The notes: generated by a model not told the origin, from the sequence alone. A stretch of 64,000 bases of DNA from Rhodopirellula halodulae (GCF_020966775.1 NZ_JAJKFV010000007.1:183514-247513); one strand, 5' to 3'. Counted from the first letter of the stretch, positions 29,331-39,117 are shown. Translations and numbers: made by a program.

Positions 29331-30217
29331 GCTGCATCCTTGTCTTGCGAATCGCGCAATTGACGAAGCAAATAACTGAGCGCTTCATCGATCTTTTGTT
29401 GGTCGTTTTGTTCCGCCGCGTTGACGGAGGCCGAAGCCTTGGTCTGAACTCGGGGGCTGCTGAGGGTGGCGGTGGTTGTTGCCAGGTCCGCACGCTCGTC
29501 GATCATTTCAATCCGAGTGGTCTTGGTCTCAGACGACGAGTCAAATGCGGGTGGCGTTGGTTGGTTGGGTTCGATCGTGGCCGCGATCGGTTCCGCCTCA
29601 TCGACTCGGCGAAAGTCAAAAACTCGTCCGGATGTGGCCGATGCGGTGGGCTCGAGCTCGGGGCGGAAGTGAGGCTTGGAGGGCGATTCGTGAGGTCCGT
29701 CGACCACCAATGTTTCTTCATCGCGTTGTCGTTGTTTTCGCTTGGGAGCGACGGCGACTTCTTCCAAGTCCTGGTCTTCGCTCCAGTTGCCCGAGATCGC
29801 TCGGCAAAGTGGATACGACAGCGCGAAAGCGGGCAGCAACGCGGCCAAGCCGATCAGGAAACTTCCCATCACGACGGTGTTGTTCAGGTCGGTCCAAGGA
29901 ACCAACGGGTAGTCCCACGCTCGCGACATGAACTCGCTGACGCCTTTTTGGGCGAACACCCACTGCGCCAATTGGTCCGAGATGGGATCCAGCTTGGGGG
30001 CGATCATGGTCACGCCGATCGCGGTCAACGCGGCCATCGCGTGGTTGATTCGCAGCACGAGCACACCCAAGACCAACGCGACGGCGAGCAAATTGCCGTG
30101 CGGAATCAAGCCGATGAGCAGGCCCAACGAAAATCCCCAAGCGAGTTGGGACGGGTAGCGTCTTCCCGCGATGGCTCGGCGGAGTGTGCTGAGCAGTTTG
30201 ATCGTGAATAGAATCAT
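29327..30217 (-). CDS. TIGR03546-like (DUF2062-type) membrane protein
   Basis: 296 residues. The N-terminal 165 residues hold the DUF2062-like membrane domain: MILFTIKLLSTLRRAIAG, then helices around SQLAWGFSLGLLIGLIPHGN, LLAVALVLGVLVLRINHAM and VVMGSFLIGLAALLPAFALS. The C-terminal 130 residues are hydrophilic, Pro/Glu-rich and probably cytoplasmic (EEVAVAPKRKQRQRDEE), ending in a short helix (KIDEALSYLLRQLRD). It is the upstream partner of the TIGR03545 gene, with which it overlaps by four bases. Function is not established; conserved pairing suggests one envelope complex. Confidence 0.75.
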   Translation of the reverse strand: MILFTIKLLSTLRRAIAGRRYPSQLAWGFSLGLLIGLIPHGNLLAVALVLGVLVLRINHAMAALTAIGVTMIAPKLDPISDQLAQWVFAQKGVSEFMSRAWDYPLVPWTDLNNTVVMGSFLIGLAALLPAFALSYPLCRAISGNWSEDQDLEEVAVAPKRKQRQRDEETLVVDGPHESPSKPHFRPELEPTASATSGRVFDFRRVDEAEPIAATIEPNQPTPPAFDSSSETKTTRIEMIDERADLATTTATLSSPRVQTKASASVNAAEQNDQQKIDEALSYLLRQLRDSQDKDAA

Positions 30218-30807
30218 GCACCCGCCTCAAGCGGCTTTGATGGATGTAACAACTGGAGTCATCGTCTGTATCGGCAGGGCCGGAACAGATATTTAGTACA
30301 ACCGTCAAAATCGACGCTGCCAGACCAATCCGTCGTTGTCGTCTTAGCGAGGAGATGAAAAATCGTGGCACCTGGGGCGTGGTGACAAAGAAACGTTGTC
30401 GACGGATCCACGCAAAGTCGGCAAGCATGCGGGCAATCGAGATTTATTCGTCGCTCCGTTGACGGATCGCTTGCCACGCCGAAGCCTATAGACGGTCCGG
30501 CGTGAAACATTTCTTCGCTTGGAGTTGTGAAACCGGGATTGCTCGCTCGTGAGCTTGCTCGTCAGCATGCTTCCTGCAGGCAAACATTGCGAATCGGAAG
30601 CGCATTGCTGCGATGAAACCGGTTCCTTCTGTTACAATCGCATGCAGTTTCCATCCTGCCTTTTTGGACGACGTGGACGCCCATCGCCGTGAAACTCCTC
30701 TTCACGGCGGGACGTTTCTTTCCACATGGCGGCGGTCGGTTCAACCAGCAACGGTTTGCCATCGACCTGTCTCGCCCGGTCGTCCGAACCCTTCCCGCCA
30801 AAAGAAC
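30218..30807. other. Divergent intergenic region
   Basis: About 590 bases between the minus-strand TIGR03546 gene and the plus-strand cytochrome/DUF1549 gene. Frames reach into it from the right (to 30613) but their composition is unlike the rest of that protein. No gene, RNA or strong hairpin was recognised; it should contain both promoters. Confidence 0.45.
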
Positions 30808-33800
30808 ATGATGTTGTTGCTTGCGAATTTTTTCGCACCTGCTCGACGTGCAGGTTTCAGATCCAGTCTGGTCTGCGTGGCAGTCGCCATGACTCCGTTG
30901 ATCGCTGTCGGCGACGAAACCATTGCCGACGAAGACGTGATCCAGTTCAACCGAGACATCCGGCCGATCCTGTCGGAGAACTGTTATTTCTGTCACGGCC
31001 CCGACGAAGAAAATCGCCAAGCCGGTTTGCGGATGGACGTTCGCGAAGACGCCATCGATTACGCCGCGATCATTCCGGAGGACGTCGAAGGCAGTGAGTT
31101 GGTGGCTCGCATTGATCACGAAGATCCCGAGTTGTTGATGCCGCCGCCGGAATCGCACAAGTCGCTGACGGACAAACAAAAACAGTTGCTGAAGGATTGG
31201 ATCCGGCAAGGTGCTCCGTACGAGGAACATTGGTCGTTCGCACCCATTCGGCGTCCGGAGGTTCCCGATCTGAGCCGCTTTGACGAAGCGTTCGACAATG
31301 AAGATGTCCATCCGATCGATGCGTTCATCCGCGCGGAACTGTTGTCGCACGGTCATGATCTGTCACCGCCGTCACGGTCCGATCGATTGCTACGCCGATT
31401 GCATTTGGACTTGGTCGGTTTGCCGCCGACCTGGCAGGACGTGGTGTCGTTCGAACGCCAAGTGGACGGACTTCGCGAGATTGATTCCGGACAGCCGGTC
31501 CCAATGGGTGACGTTTATGACTCGTTGGTCCAGAAGAAGATCGATGAGTTGCTTCGCAACCCCCATCACGGCGAGCGGATGGCTTCGTTCTGGTTGGACG
31601 TGGTGCGTTTCGCGGACACGGTGGGCTATCACGGCGACCAAACCCAACACATCTTTCCCTATCGAGATTGGGTGATCGATGCGTTTCAAAACAACATGCC
31701 GTTTGATGAGTTCACGATCAAACAGTTGGCAGGCGATTTGTTGCCCGATGCCAACGCGGATGATTTGATCGCGTCGGGATTCAACCGATTGAACATGATG
31801 ACTCGCGAAGGCGGTGCTCAACCCGGTGAGTACTTGTCCAAGTATGCCACGGATCGTGTTCGCACGGTTGGAATGGCGTGGATGGGATTGACCACGGGAT
31901 GCGCCGAATGTCACGACCACAAGTTTGATCCATTCACGGCGAAGGATTTCTATTCGCTGGGAGCCTTCTTTGCGGACATCGAACAATGGGGTGTGTACAG
32001 CAATTACGGCTACACGCCCAATCCAGACTTGCTGGGGTACAATAACAACTTCCCGTTTCCACCGGAGATCGAAGTCACCAGCGAAGCCTTGCTGAGAGAA
32101 CAGGCTCAGGCTCGATTGGAATTGGTCGCTGTGGCCAAAGGTGACATCGCCGCTTTGGATTCTGCTAAGAAGGAAGAAGCCAACCAATGGTGGTCACAAA
32201 CGGTGGCTTGGTTGAGCCAACATTTCGATGGGTGGCGACCCGAGCGGCTGACGAAGGTTGATTCGAAAGACAAAAAGGTTCGATTGTACGAATGGACGCT
32301 GAGCGAGGGAGGATCAAGCAACGAAGCCAGCGAAGCAGCCGTTGTTCGAAGCATCCAGGTCAATTTGGATGTGGCCGCGAATCAATCGCCGCAGAATGTT
32401 TCGGTTCAATTCTTCATCGAGAGTCCACCGGCTGAGCCCGCCAAGTCAGACGAACAAGCCGACAGCAAGGAAGCGAAGAAAGACGAACCCGCCGCGCCGA
32501 CGCGTCGTGCGATCGCCGTCCAACAGGCACTCGCGAATCGTTGGTTGCCTTCGTTCTCCAGTACCGTCGCCCAAACGAATGTGGCTTCGACCTGGACGGT
32601 TCCTGCAACGGACGAAAATGGTCATGCGAAGAAGCAACGACCTCACCAGTTCATGATCGATCGATCGGCTCACGCGGATGATTTGAACCAAGCCGTGTTT
32701 GAGTTGAAGCAGCCTCTGTCGCTGAAGCTTAAGCCGGGCGAAAAATTTTTGGTGGAAATCAAAGGCCTGGCTGAATCGACGCAGGTTTCGATTGGCTCAT
32801 CGCCCATGATTCGTTTGCGTCCCTTGGACACCGGCGAAGTCGAAACATTGCTGTCGTGTGAATCACTTGATGATTCGGCGGCTCTGCTGACGTGGAGTTT
32901 GTCCCACAGCGGCCAGGCTCGCGATGCGGGAGCGATTCAGCATTGGCGAAACGAATATGTTCGCTGTCGCGATGGCCGCACGTGGACAATGGTGACCCAG
33001 GCAACGGATCCGATGGAGATGCGGGTTCTTCCTCGTGGGAACTGGCAGGACAAATCGGGCGAAGTGGTTCAGCCATCGACACCGGAATTTCTTGGGAAGT
33101 TTGGTTTGGAATCGACCGAAGTCGACAACGCGTCTGCGAAACGATTGACGCGTTTGGATCTGGCTCGATGGATCGTTCATCCCGACAATCCGCTGACGGC
33201 TCGCGTCGTTGCCAACCGTTTGTGGAAGCAGTTTTTCGGAACCGGTTTGACCGCCGCCGTCGATGATTTGGGAGCTCAGGGCGATCCGCCGTCACACCCC
33301 GAGTTGCTGGATTACTTGGCGAGTGAATTGATCGAGTCGGGCTGGGACATGCAGCATTTGATTCGCTTGATTTTGACCAGCGACGTTTACCAACAAGACA
33401 GCCGCGTGCGGCCGGAGCTGGCGGAGTCGGATCCGAACAATCGTTGGTTGGCGTATCATCCGCCACGACGATTGGAAGCGGAGATCGTTCGCGACAACGC
33501 GTTGTCAATCGCCGGTTTGTTGAACCTGGAAATCGGTGGCCCGTCGGTCAAACCGTATCAACCGGGCGGTTACTACTCGAACTTGCAGTTCCCCAACCGA
33601 ACGTATCGATCCACGGCGGGTGACGACCAGTACCGTCGCGGTTTGTACATGCATTGGCAGCGAACGTTCTTACATCCCATGTTGGCAAACTTTGACGCTC
33701 CCAGCCGCGAAGATTGTGTTGCCATTCGTGCCAACGCAAACACGCCGCAGCAAGCCCTGACTTTGCTGAACGATCCAACTTTCATCGAAGCCGCCAGCGA

Positions 33801-34101
33801 ACTCGCGTGGAATTTGCTGGCGGAATCGGGCGACGACGAAAGTCGTTTGCATGAGATGGTGCATCGTTCGCTGCAGCGCGAAGCCACGTCGGAGGAGATC
33901 GAGCGATTGCTCACGTTCTTGAACGAGCAACGTCAGATCTTTTCGGCCGACGAGTCATTGGCCCATCAACTCACCAGCGTCGGTCAAGCGTCGCTTCGTC
34001 ATGACGAAGCCTTGCCGGCAGAAAAACGATCCGAATGGGCGGCTTGGACCGCGACCGCTCGCATCGTTTTGAATTTGCACGAATCCATCACCCGTTATTG
34101 A
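30808..34101 (+). CDS. Planctomycete cytochrome c / DUF1549 / DUF1553 secreted protein
   Basis: 1097 residues from the ATG at 30808 (MMLLLANFFAPARR), which puts a hydrophobic signal (LVCVAVAMTPLIAVG) near the N terminus. A PSCyt1 domain starts IQFNRDIRPILSENCYFCHGPDE, with heme-binding CxxCH at residues 59-63. The DUF1549 (PSCyt2) domain follows with IDAFIRAELLSHG, RLLRRLHLDLVGLPPTW and GERMASFWLDVVRFADTVGYHGD. A variable middle section has a Lys/Glu/Ala linker. The DUF1553 (PSD1) domain contains TRLDLARWIVHPDNPLTARV and HPELLDYLASELIESGWD. These multi-domain proteins are strongly expanded in planctomycetes and usually paired with a DUF1501 gene, as here; their substrate is unknown, with polysaccharide oxidation or degradation often suggested. 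Confidence 0.9.
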   Translation: MMLLLANFFAPARRAGFRSSLVCVAVAMTPLIAVGDETIADEDVIQFNRDIRPILSENCYFCHGPDEENRQAGLRMDVREDAIDYAAIIPEDVEGSELVARIDHEDPELLMPPPESHKSLTDKQKQLLKDWIRQGAPYEEHWSFAPIRRPEVPDLSRFDEAFDNEDVHPIDAFIRAELLSHGHDLSPPSRSDRLLRRLHLDLVGLPPTWQDVVSFERQVDGLREIDSGQPVPMGDVYDSLVQKKIDELLRNPHHGERMASFWLDVVRFADTVGYHGDQTQHIFPYRDWVIDAFQNNMPFDEFTIKQLAGDLLPDANADDLIASGFNRLNMMTREGGAQPGEYLSKYATDRVRTVGMAWMGLTTGCAECHDHKFDPFTAKDFYSLGAFFADIEQWGVYSNYGYTPNPDLLGYNNNFPFPPEIEVTSEALLREQAQARLELVAVAKGDIAALDSAKKEEANQWWSQTVAWLSQHFDGWRPERLTKVDSKDKKVRLYEWTLSEGGSSNEASEAAVVRSIQVNLDVAANQSPQNVSVQFFIESPPAEPAKSDEQADSKEAKKDEPAAPTRRAIAVQQALANRWLPSFSSTVAQTNVASTWTVPATDENGHAKKQRPHQFMIDRSAHADDLNQAVFELKQPLSLKLKPGEKFLVEIKGLAESTQVSIGSSPMIRLRPLDTGEVETLLSCESLDDSAALLTWSLSHSGQARDAGAIQHWRNEYVRCRDGRTWTMVTQATDPMEMRVLPRGNWQDKSGEVVQPSTPEFLGKFGLESTEVDNASAKRLTRLDLARWIVHPDNPLTARVVANRLWKQFFGTGLTAAVDDLGAQGDPPSHPELLDYLASELIESGWDMQHLIRLILTSDVYQQDSRVRPELAESDPNNRWLAYHPPRRLEAEIVRDNALSIAGLLNLEIGGPSVKPYQPGGYYSNLQFPNRTYRSTAGDDQYRRGLYMHWQRTFLHPMLANFDAPSREDCVAIRANANTPQQALTLLNDPTFIEAASELAWNLLAESGDDESRLHEMVHRSLQREATSEEIERLLTFLNEQRQIFSADESLAHQLTSVGQASLRHDEALPAEKRSEWAAWTATARIVLNLHESITRY

Positions 34102-34114
34102 ACCAGTCGCACCT

Positions 34115-35527
34115 ATGAACGCTTTGACCGATATCCAGCGTCGCAGTTTTTTAAAGCGTGGCACCTACAGTGTTGGGATGGCCGCGTTGGGATCGATGCT
34201 GGCGAAAGAAAGCCAGGCAAGTCAATCGACCAATCCGCAGCCCCATTTTCCGGGCACGGCCAAGACGGTCATTCACCTGTGCATGGCCGGTGGCCCCAGC
34301 CATTTGGAAACGCTCGATCCAAAACCGGAATTGGACAAGATCAACGACCAACCGTTTCCGGCGTCGATGACGGACGGCCAGCAGTTGGCTCAGTTGCAGG
34401 GAGCCAAATTGGTTGCCCGCGGCGCGTTCTGTAAGTTCAAAAAGTGGGGCGAGTCGGGGCTGGAAATCAGCGAACTGTTCCCGCACATTGGTTCCGTCGC
34501 GGACGATTTGTGCATCATCCGTTCGATGCACACCGAACAGATCAACCATGATCCGGCTCACGCCTTCATGAACACGGGGTCGATCCAAAAAGGACGTCCC
34601 AGCATGGGATCGTGGTTGCTGTACGGTCTTGGGGCCGAGACGGAATCGCTGCCCGGGTTCATCGTTTTCACCAGCCAAGGTCGCTACGGCGCTCAACCGG
34701 TTTCGGCTCGTCAGTGGAAAGCGGGCTTCCTGCCCAGTCGTTTCCAAGGCGTCCAGTTTCAATCCCGCGGCGATGCCGTGCACTACGTCCGACCGCCGGG
34801 CGGAATCAACGATGTGACTCAGAAAGCGACCATCGACGCGGTGAACGCTTTCAACCGCGATTTGCTGGCGGATCGTGGTGATGCCGAGATCGCAACGCGA
34901 ATCAGCCAGTACGAGATGGCGTTCCGGATGCAAGCGTCGGTGCCTGAGTTGGCGGACATGTCGGACGAGTCCAAAGAGACGTTGGAACTTTACGGAGTGA
35001 AGCAACCAGGAGACGGTTCCTTCGCCAGCAATTGTTTGATGGCCCGACGTTTGGCAGAACGCGGCGTTCGATTCATTCAGCTTTATCACCGCGCCTGGGA
35101 TCACCACGGCAGCTTGGAAGCCGGAATGAAGGACAGTGCGAAAGCCGTCGATCAAGCCTCCGCAGCCCTGATCCAAGACTTGAAACAACGCGGCATGTTG
35201 GATGAGACGCTCGTGATTTGGGGCGGCGAATTTGGTCGCACGCCCATGAAACAAGGCTCGGGGCGTGACCACCACATCAACGCGTTTTCATTGTTCATGG
35301 CGGGCGGTGGCATTCGTGGCGGAATGTCGTACGGCAACTCGGATGAATTGGGATATCGCTACTTGAAAGACGGCGAGGAGTGCCACGTTCGCGATTTGCA
35401 CGCGACCATGTTGCATGCTTGCGGTTTGGATCACATGCGTTTGTCAGCGAAGTATCAAGGATTGGATGTGCGTTTGACGGGTGTTGAACCCGCGCGAGTT
35501 CTCAAGCCGATTTTGAAACATGCGTGA
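34115..35527 (+). CDS. DUF1501 family protein with Tat-type signal
   Basis: 470 residues, 13 bases downstream of the DUF1549/DUF1553 gene. The N terminus IQRRSFLKRGTYSVGMAALGSMLA carries a twin-arginine motif, implying folded export. The body is the DUF1501 alkaline-phosphatase/sulfatase-like fold: VIHLCMAGGPSHLETLDPKPELD, HTEQINHDPAHAFMNTGS, LVIWGGEFGRTPM and GRDHHINAFSLFMAGGGIRGG, the last two forming the expected metal-binding cluster. No CxPxR motif is present, so it is not a formylglycine sulfatase. It is expected to work with the upstream cytochrome protein in the periplasm. Confidence 0.9.
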   Translation: MNALTDIQRRSFLKRGTYSVGMAALGSMLAKESQASQSTNPQPHFPGTAKTVIHLCMAGGPSHLETLDPKPELDKINDQPFPASMTDGQQLAQLQGAKLVARGAFCKFKKWGESGLEISELFPHIGSVADDLCIIRSMHTEQINHDPAHAFMNTGSIQKGRPSMGSWLLYGLGAETESLPGFIVFTSQGRYGAQPVSARQWKAGFLPSRFQGVQFQSRGDAVHYVRPPGGINDVTQKATIDAVNAFNRDLLADRGDAEIATRISQYEMAFRMQASVPELADMSDESKETLELYGVKQPGDGSFASNCLMARRLAERGVRFIQLYHRAWDHHGSLEAGMKDSAKAVDQASAALIQDLKQRGMLDETLVIWGGEFGRTPMKQGSGRDHHINAFSLFMAGGGIRGGMSYGNSDELGYRYLKDGEECHVRDLHATMLHACGLDHMRLSAKYQGLDVRLTGVEPARVLKPILKHA

Positions 35528-36464
35528 CGCGATGATCGGGCGGCGATGTGTGCTCGCGGGAGTGGTTTGGGCTTGGGCGTTCATTTTGTCCTGTGCGTCA
35601 CTTGTCGCCGACGAAGGCAACAACTTGCTGCAACGATTGGTCGGCGATGGAATTTCGCTGACCGAGACCACCAATGCTTCGATCGATCGTCCAACGTTTC
35701 TGGATGCGGACGGGAAACCGGTCGGGGATGCGGAAGTCGAGCAAGCGTTGAAGCAGGTCGCTCGCGCGGGAGGCGTGGCTCGGTTCGTCCGTGATTCCGT
35801 GGTGGCTCCCGTTGCCATCGAAATGGATTCGGTGCGGGATGATGCCGGGCAAAGGATCGGCCATGTCTTGAACGTCACGTTTGTGGTGCATGCGGCGCTC
35901 GATGTTGTGCGGGATTCGGATGCCCTGGATCAATTGATGGGCTTGCAAGAACCCGCGGCTGAGGATGCTGGCGAAGCCAAGACGCTGAGCGAAGACGAGT
36001 TAACGAAGGCGGGCGTGGCGTCGGCGATGGATGATGAAACGTCGGATGATGAAACCTATGGCCGAGTTCGATTTCCTTTGTTGGATCGCGTGCTGATTCA
36101 AGGAGTGATTCACGCGGAGTCGTTTCGGCGCATTGAAGGCAACGAGCAAGACCGCGTCACGATTGCTTGGCAATTGGATCCTCGTTTTGAGAACACCTGG
36201 AGTCCAATCAAGCGGGATGATTTGGGGCAGGAGGTGATCGGTGATGCCAAGGCTTATCAAGGCATCGGCGGCGTGATCGTCGCCACTCGGTTGCCGCCCG
36301 CAATCGCTCCGTCGGGCAAAGACGCGACGGTGGTGCAGGCTCGGTTGGTTATCCATGAACCGGAAGCCTGGTTTGGTGGACGCAATCAACTGCGAAGCAA
36401 GTTGCCGTTGTTGATTCAAGACCGCGTGCGAGATCTGCGGAAGAAGTTGGCGGAAGCAGACTGA
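35520..36464 (+). CDS. Secreted protein of unknown function
   Basis: 314 residues, overlapping the DUF1501 stop by eight bases, so probably the third gene of the same operon. A signal peptide (VLAGVVWAWAFILSCASLVA) precedes a mature part with no cysteine pattern. Two beta-rich blocks are separated by an acidic linker (EPAAEDAGEAKTLSEDE). The C-terminal block includes VTIAWQLDPRFENTWSPI and IGGVIVATRLPPA. No family was recognised. Its position suggests a periplasmic accessory to the cytochrome/DUF1501 pair. Confidence 0.7.
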   Translation: MRDAMIGRRCVLAGVVWAWAFILSCASLVADEGNNLLQRLVGDGISLTETTNASIDRPTFLDADGKPVGDAEVEQALKQVARAGGVARFVRDSVVAPVAIEMDSVRDDAGQRIGHVLNVTFVVHAALDVVRDSDALDQLMGLQEPAAEDAGEAKTLSEDELTKAGVASAMDDETSDDETYGRVRFPLLDRVLIQGVIHAESFRRIEGNEQDRVTIAWQLDPRFENTWSPIKRDDLGQEVIGDAKAYQGIGGVIVATRLPPAIAPSGKDATVVQARLVIHEPEAWFGGRNQLRSKLPLLIQDRVRDLRKKLAEAD

Positions 36465-36548
36465 GGCACCCGCGGCTGCGTTGGCCTTGCTGACGCAGCG
36501 GGGCGTGAAAGATGGTTTACCGCGTTGGCGTGAAACGCATGATGTGCC

Positions 36549-38381
36549 TCAAAGGTATTTGGCCAACTGGTCGCCTCGGGTGGCGCGGGCATCGACCTTG
36601 GCGGTGACATCGGGATCTTCGATCAACGGAGGTGCGTGGTGCGGTTTGACACGCGCGTCGATGACCAGAGGACCGCGGCAACCCCAGTGTTTGTCGATCA
36701 CTTGCACATTCACACCGTCGATATCGATCGCGGGATTGCTTCGCGTGAACGTCAACCACAACCAATTGTTTAGCGTTGCACTGGCGAACTCCGAATCGTC
36801 ACAGAGCGTGATCAGCGGAAGGTTGCTCAAAGAATCGCAGCCGGCCAACCGTTCGATTAACGCCGCGCGATCTTGGTGCGAATCGGGGCCGGTGAACTTC
36901 GGCCCTTGAATCGCCAGCACTCCGGGCATCACGACTTTGGGGTTTGAAAATCCATCGGGTAGCGCAAGGTTGCTTGGGACCTGTGTTGCGAGTTCTCGCG
37001 TGGGTGATCCGGTGGCCGCGATGACGACTTTGGATCCTTGGTTCAGGCCGGTGCCGCTGTAGTCCAAGGTGTCGATGGTGGTCTTCGTTTGAAAATGTAA
37101 ATCGCGTCGCCAATCCGCTCGACGCAAGATGTGCTGCATGAACGCCGCGATGTCATGAATGCGAATCGAGTCGTCGGGATCATCGGTGATCCACAGGTAC
37201 TTTGCCAACGAAAGCTGACCATTGCCGAGAATCGCATTGGCTTGCGTGAGCAACTCCTGCGGTTCTTTGGCTTTCAAATACGGCATGTACCGTTCGCTAC
37301 CGATCGCCAGCAGCAACGGGTGCACGCCGGCGGCATCCACCGCATGAACGGCTTTCACACCGGGGATCACCGATGGGATGATCGGATCGGTCAGCTCGTG
37401 GATCAATTGTCCGAACGTGGTGTCTTCTTGCGGTGGACGACCCACGACCGTGAATGGCCAGATGGCGTCTTTGCGATGCCAAACTTTCTCGACCCGTAAA
37501 AATGGAAACGGGTGCTGAAGCGAGTAATAACCAAGGTGGTCGCCAAAGGGGCCTTCCGGCATCGTCGCGGTGGGATCGACTCGACCCACCAGCGCGAAAT
37601 CGGCGTCGGCGTAGATCGGTGCGTGATCGTCGCGAATCATGCGGATGCGACGGCCAGCCAAAGCGCCGGCAAACGTCAGCTCGGTCAGGCCTTCGGGCAG
37701 CGGCATCACGGCGGCCAGCGTCATGGCGGGCGAACCGCCGACCGTGACGGTGACCGGCAAGTCTTCCCCGCGATCCATCGCGGCACGGTGATGGACGCCG
37801 ATGCCGCGATGAATTTGATAATGCAACCCGATTTGGTTTTCAGGATCGTATTCGTTGCCAGACAGTTGGACTCGGTACATCCCGAGGTTGACTTTCATCA
37901 GGTTGTCAGGCGCCGTCGGATCTGACGAGAGGACTTGCGGCAACGTGACAAACGCACCGCCGTCATCCGGCCAAGATTTCAAACCGGGAAGTTCACTGAG
38001 ACGACACGAGCGGGCTTGAACGGCGCCTCGCCGCGTCATTCGCGGCAGCATCGTCATCGCAGTCAGTGGGACGCCGGCGTAGCGGAATGGAGACTTTGGA
38101 ACCGCGGAGGGATCCAACTTCACTTCGATCAGTCGCCGAACTTTTTGCAGTGTGTCGCGAAAGAGGTAGCGGGCTTGATCGAGCGACCCGAACAGGTTCG
38201 AGGCCATCGGAAAACGGCAACCACGCACGTTGGTGAACAGGATCGCGGGGCCACCGCGCAGGTAAACACGGCGCTGGATCTCCGCCATCTCTAAATTCGG
38301 ATCGACCTCGTCGTCCACGGTGATCAAGCGACCACCGGCGCGAAGATCGTTCACGACGTCTCGGGTGCTGCGATGTTTCAA
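36549..38381 (-). CDS. UbiD-family decarboxylase (prenylated-FMN dependent)
   Basis: 610 residues, ATG at 38381. The UbiD fold is clear: GGRLITVDDEVDPNLEMAEIQRR at the N terminus, MYRVQLSGNE with Arg170, IGVHHRAAM, and the catalytic motif PEGPFGDHLGYYS giving Glu276 and Asp281, which with Arg170 form the Arg-Glu-acid triad of the family. It is longer than the typical 490-residue UbiD, with an extended C-terminal domain. No ubiX-like prenyltransferase gene is in the window. The substrate could be polyprenyl-hydroxybenzoate or, as in many UbiD paralogues, another aromatic or unsaturated acid. Confidence 0.85.
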   Translation of the reverse strand: MKHRSTRDVVNDLRAGGRLITVDDEVDPNLEMAEIQRRVYLRGGPAILFTNVRGCRFPMASNLFGSLDQARYLFRDTLQKVRRLIEVKLDPSAVPKSPFRYAGVPLTAMTMLPRMTRRGAVQARSCRLSELPGLKSWPDDGGAFVTLPQVLSSDPTAPDNLMKVNLGMYRVQLSGNEYDPENQIGLHYQIHRGIGVHHRAAMDRGEDLPVTVTVGGSPAMTLAAVMPLPEGLTELTFAGALAGRRIRMIRDDHAPIYADADFALVGRVDPTATMPEGPFGDHLGYYSLQHPFPFLRVEKVWHRKDAIWPFTVVGRPPQEDTTFGQLIHELTDPIIPSVIPGVKAVHAVDAAGVHPLLLAIGSERYMPYLKAKEPQELLTQANAILGNGQLSLAKYLWITDDPDDSIRIHDIAAFMQHILRRADWRRDLHFQTKTTIDTLDYSGTGLNQGSKVVIAATGSPTRELATQVPSNLALPDGFSNPKVVMPGVLAIQGPKFTGPDSHQDRAALIERLAGCDSLSNLPLITLCDDSEFASATLNNWLWLTFTRSNPAIDIDGVNVQVIDKHWGCRGPLVIDARVKPHHAPPLIEDPDVTAKVDARATRGDQLAKYL

Positions 38382-38560
38382 CGAAGGTGCTCTCGACGTG
38401 ATTGATTGAATTCGAAATCAACCCACGTGGAAACTCACCAAGCGATGTCGCTCCGATCGAGGAACATCGCGTCCGGCGGCAACGTGGGGCACTCGTTGTT
38501 GGACCGTAGAAAATGCCGTTTGACAACCGGCTTGGTCCGTGAAGCAATCGAGGCCGCGGG

Positions 38561-38815
38561 CTATTTGAATTCGTCTTCGAAGGCAGCGAAATCGTCACCG
38601 CCTTCGGCTGCGAATTCTCCACCGCCGAAATCGTCGCCAGCGGGTTCCGCCGCGAATTCGTCCTCGCCGACCATCTCGACCGCTTCGCCGTCTTCCATCA
38701 TTTCCTCGGGGACCGCCGCCACAGCCGGCCGCGGTTTGCGGTTCTTGAAACCCACGATCACGACGGACAGGATCAGCGTGAGCAGGAAAACGACCCAGCA
38801 AATGAAATAGATCAT
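38561..38815 (-). CDS. Small single-pass membrane protein with acidic tail
   Basis: 84 residues from the ATG at 38815; an in-frame TTG at 38836 would add seven residues. One N-terminal membrane helix (IYFICWVVFLLTLILSVVIVGF) is followed by a basic stop-transfer (KNRKPRP) and a strongly acidic, Gly/Ala/Asp-rich tail (EDEFAAEPAGDDFGGGEFAA). No family was recognised. Similar small membrane anchors with acidic tails are common in planctomycetes. Confidence 0.6.
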   Translation of the reverse strand: MIYFICWVVFLLTLILSVVIVGFKNRKPRPAVAAVPEEMMEDGEAVEMVGEDEFAAEPAGDDFGGGEFAAEGGDDFAAFEDEFK

Positions 38816-38918
38816 GGAGGACAGGTCAGACGGCAAAAAGGAAGGGTCGCGGGACGAGTTGAGAAGCTCCCGCCTATCCTAATTGCCGTTCTGCAAGTCG
38901 GCAAATTTGCGGTTGGGG

Positions 38919-39117
38919 GCAGCCTGGCAGGCTGCGATACGAGTGCGCCTGCAGCCTGGCAGGCTGCAATACGGGGCGCTCAGCCGGGCAGGCTGCGATA
39001 CAGGTTGTGCAGCCTGGTGGGCTGCGAAAAAGGTGCGTGTGCAGCCTTGTGGGCTGCGATACGGTGCACCGCGCAGGCCAGCAGGCTGCGTTGCCGGAGC
39101 AAGGCAGCCTGATGGGG
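38919..39117. repeat. Array of seven short GCAGCC/GGCTGC hairpins with 29-32 bp period
   Basis: Units start at 38919, 38951, 38980, 39009, 39041, 39073 and 39104 (the last a half unit). The consensus is GCAGCC-5 bases-GGCTGC; loops are TGGCA, TGGCA, GGGCA, TGGTG, TTGTG and CAGCA. On the minus strand several units are preceded by GTATC or GTATT. The sixth has one stem mismatch. The remaining bases of the 38816-39192 gap hold nothing recognisable. The array lies directly downstream of the BBP7 gene. Confidence 0.8.

Noticed and set aside
38919..39117. CRISPR-like array (regular spacing of short repeats)
   Set aside because: The repeats are 17-base hairpins and the intervening 12-15 bases are too short for spacers; no cas gene or leader is present.
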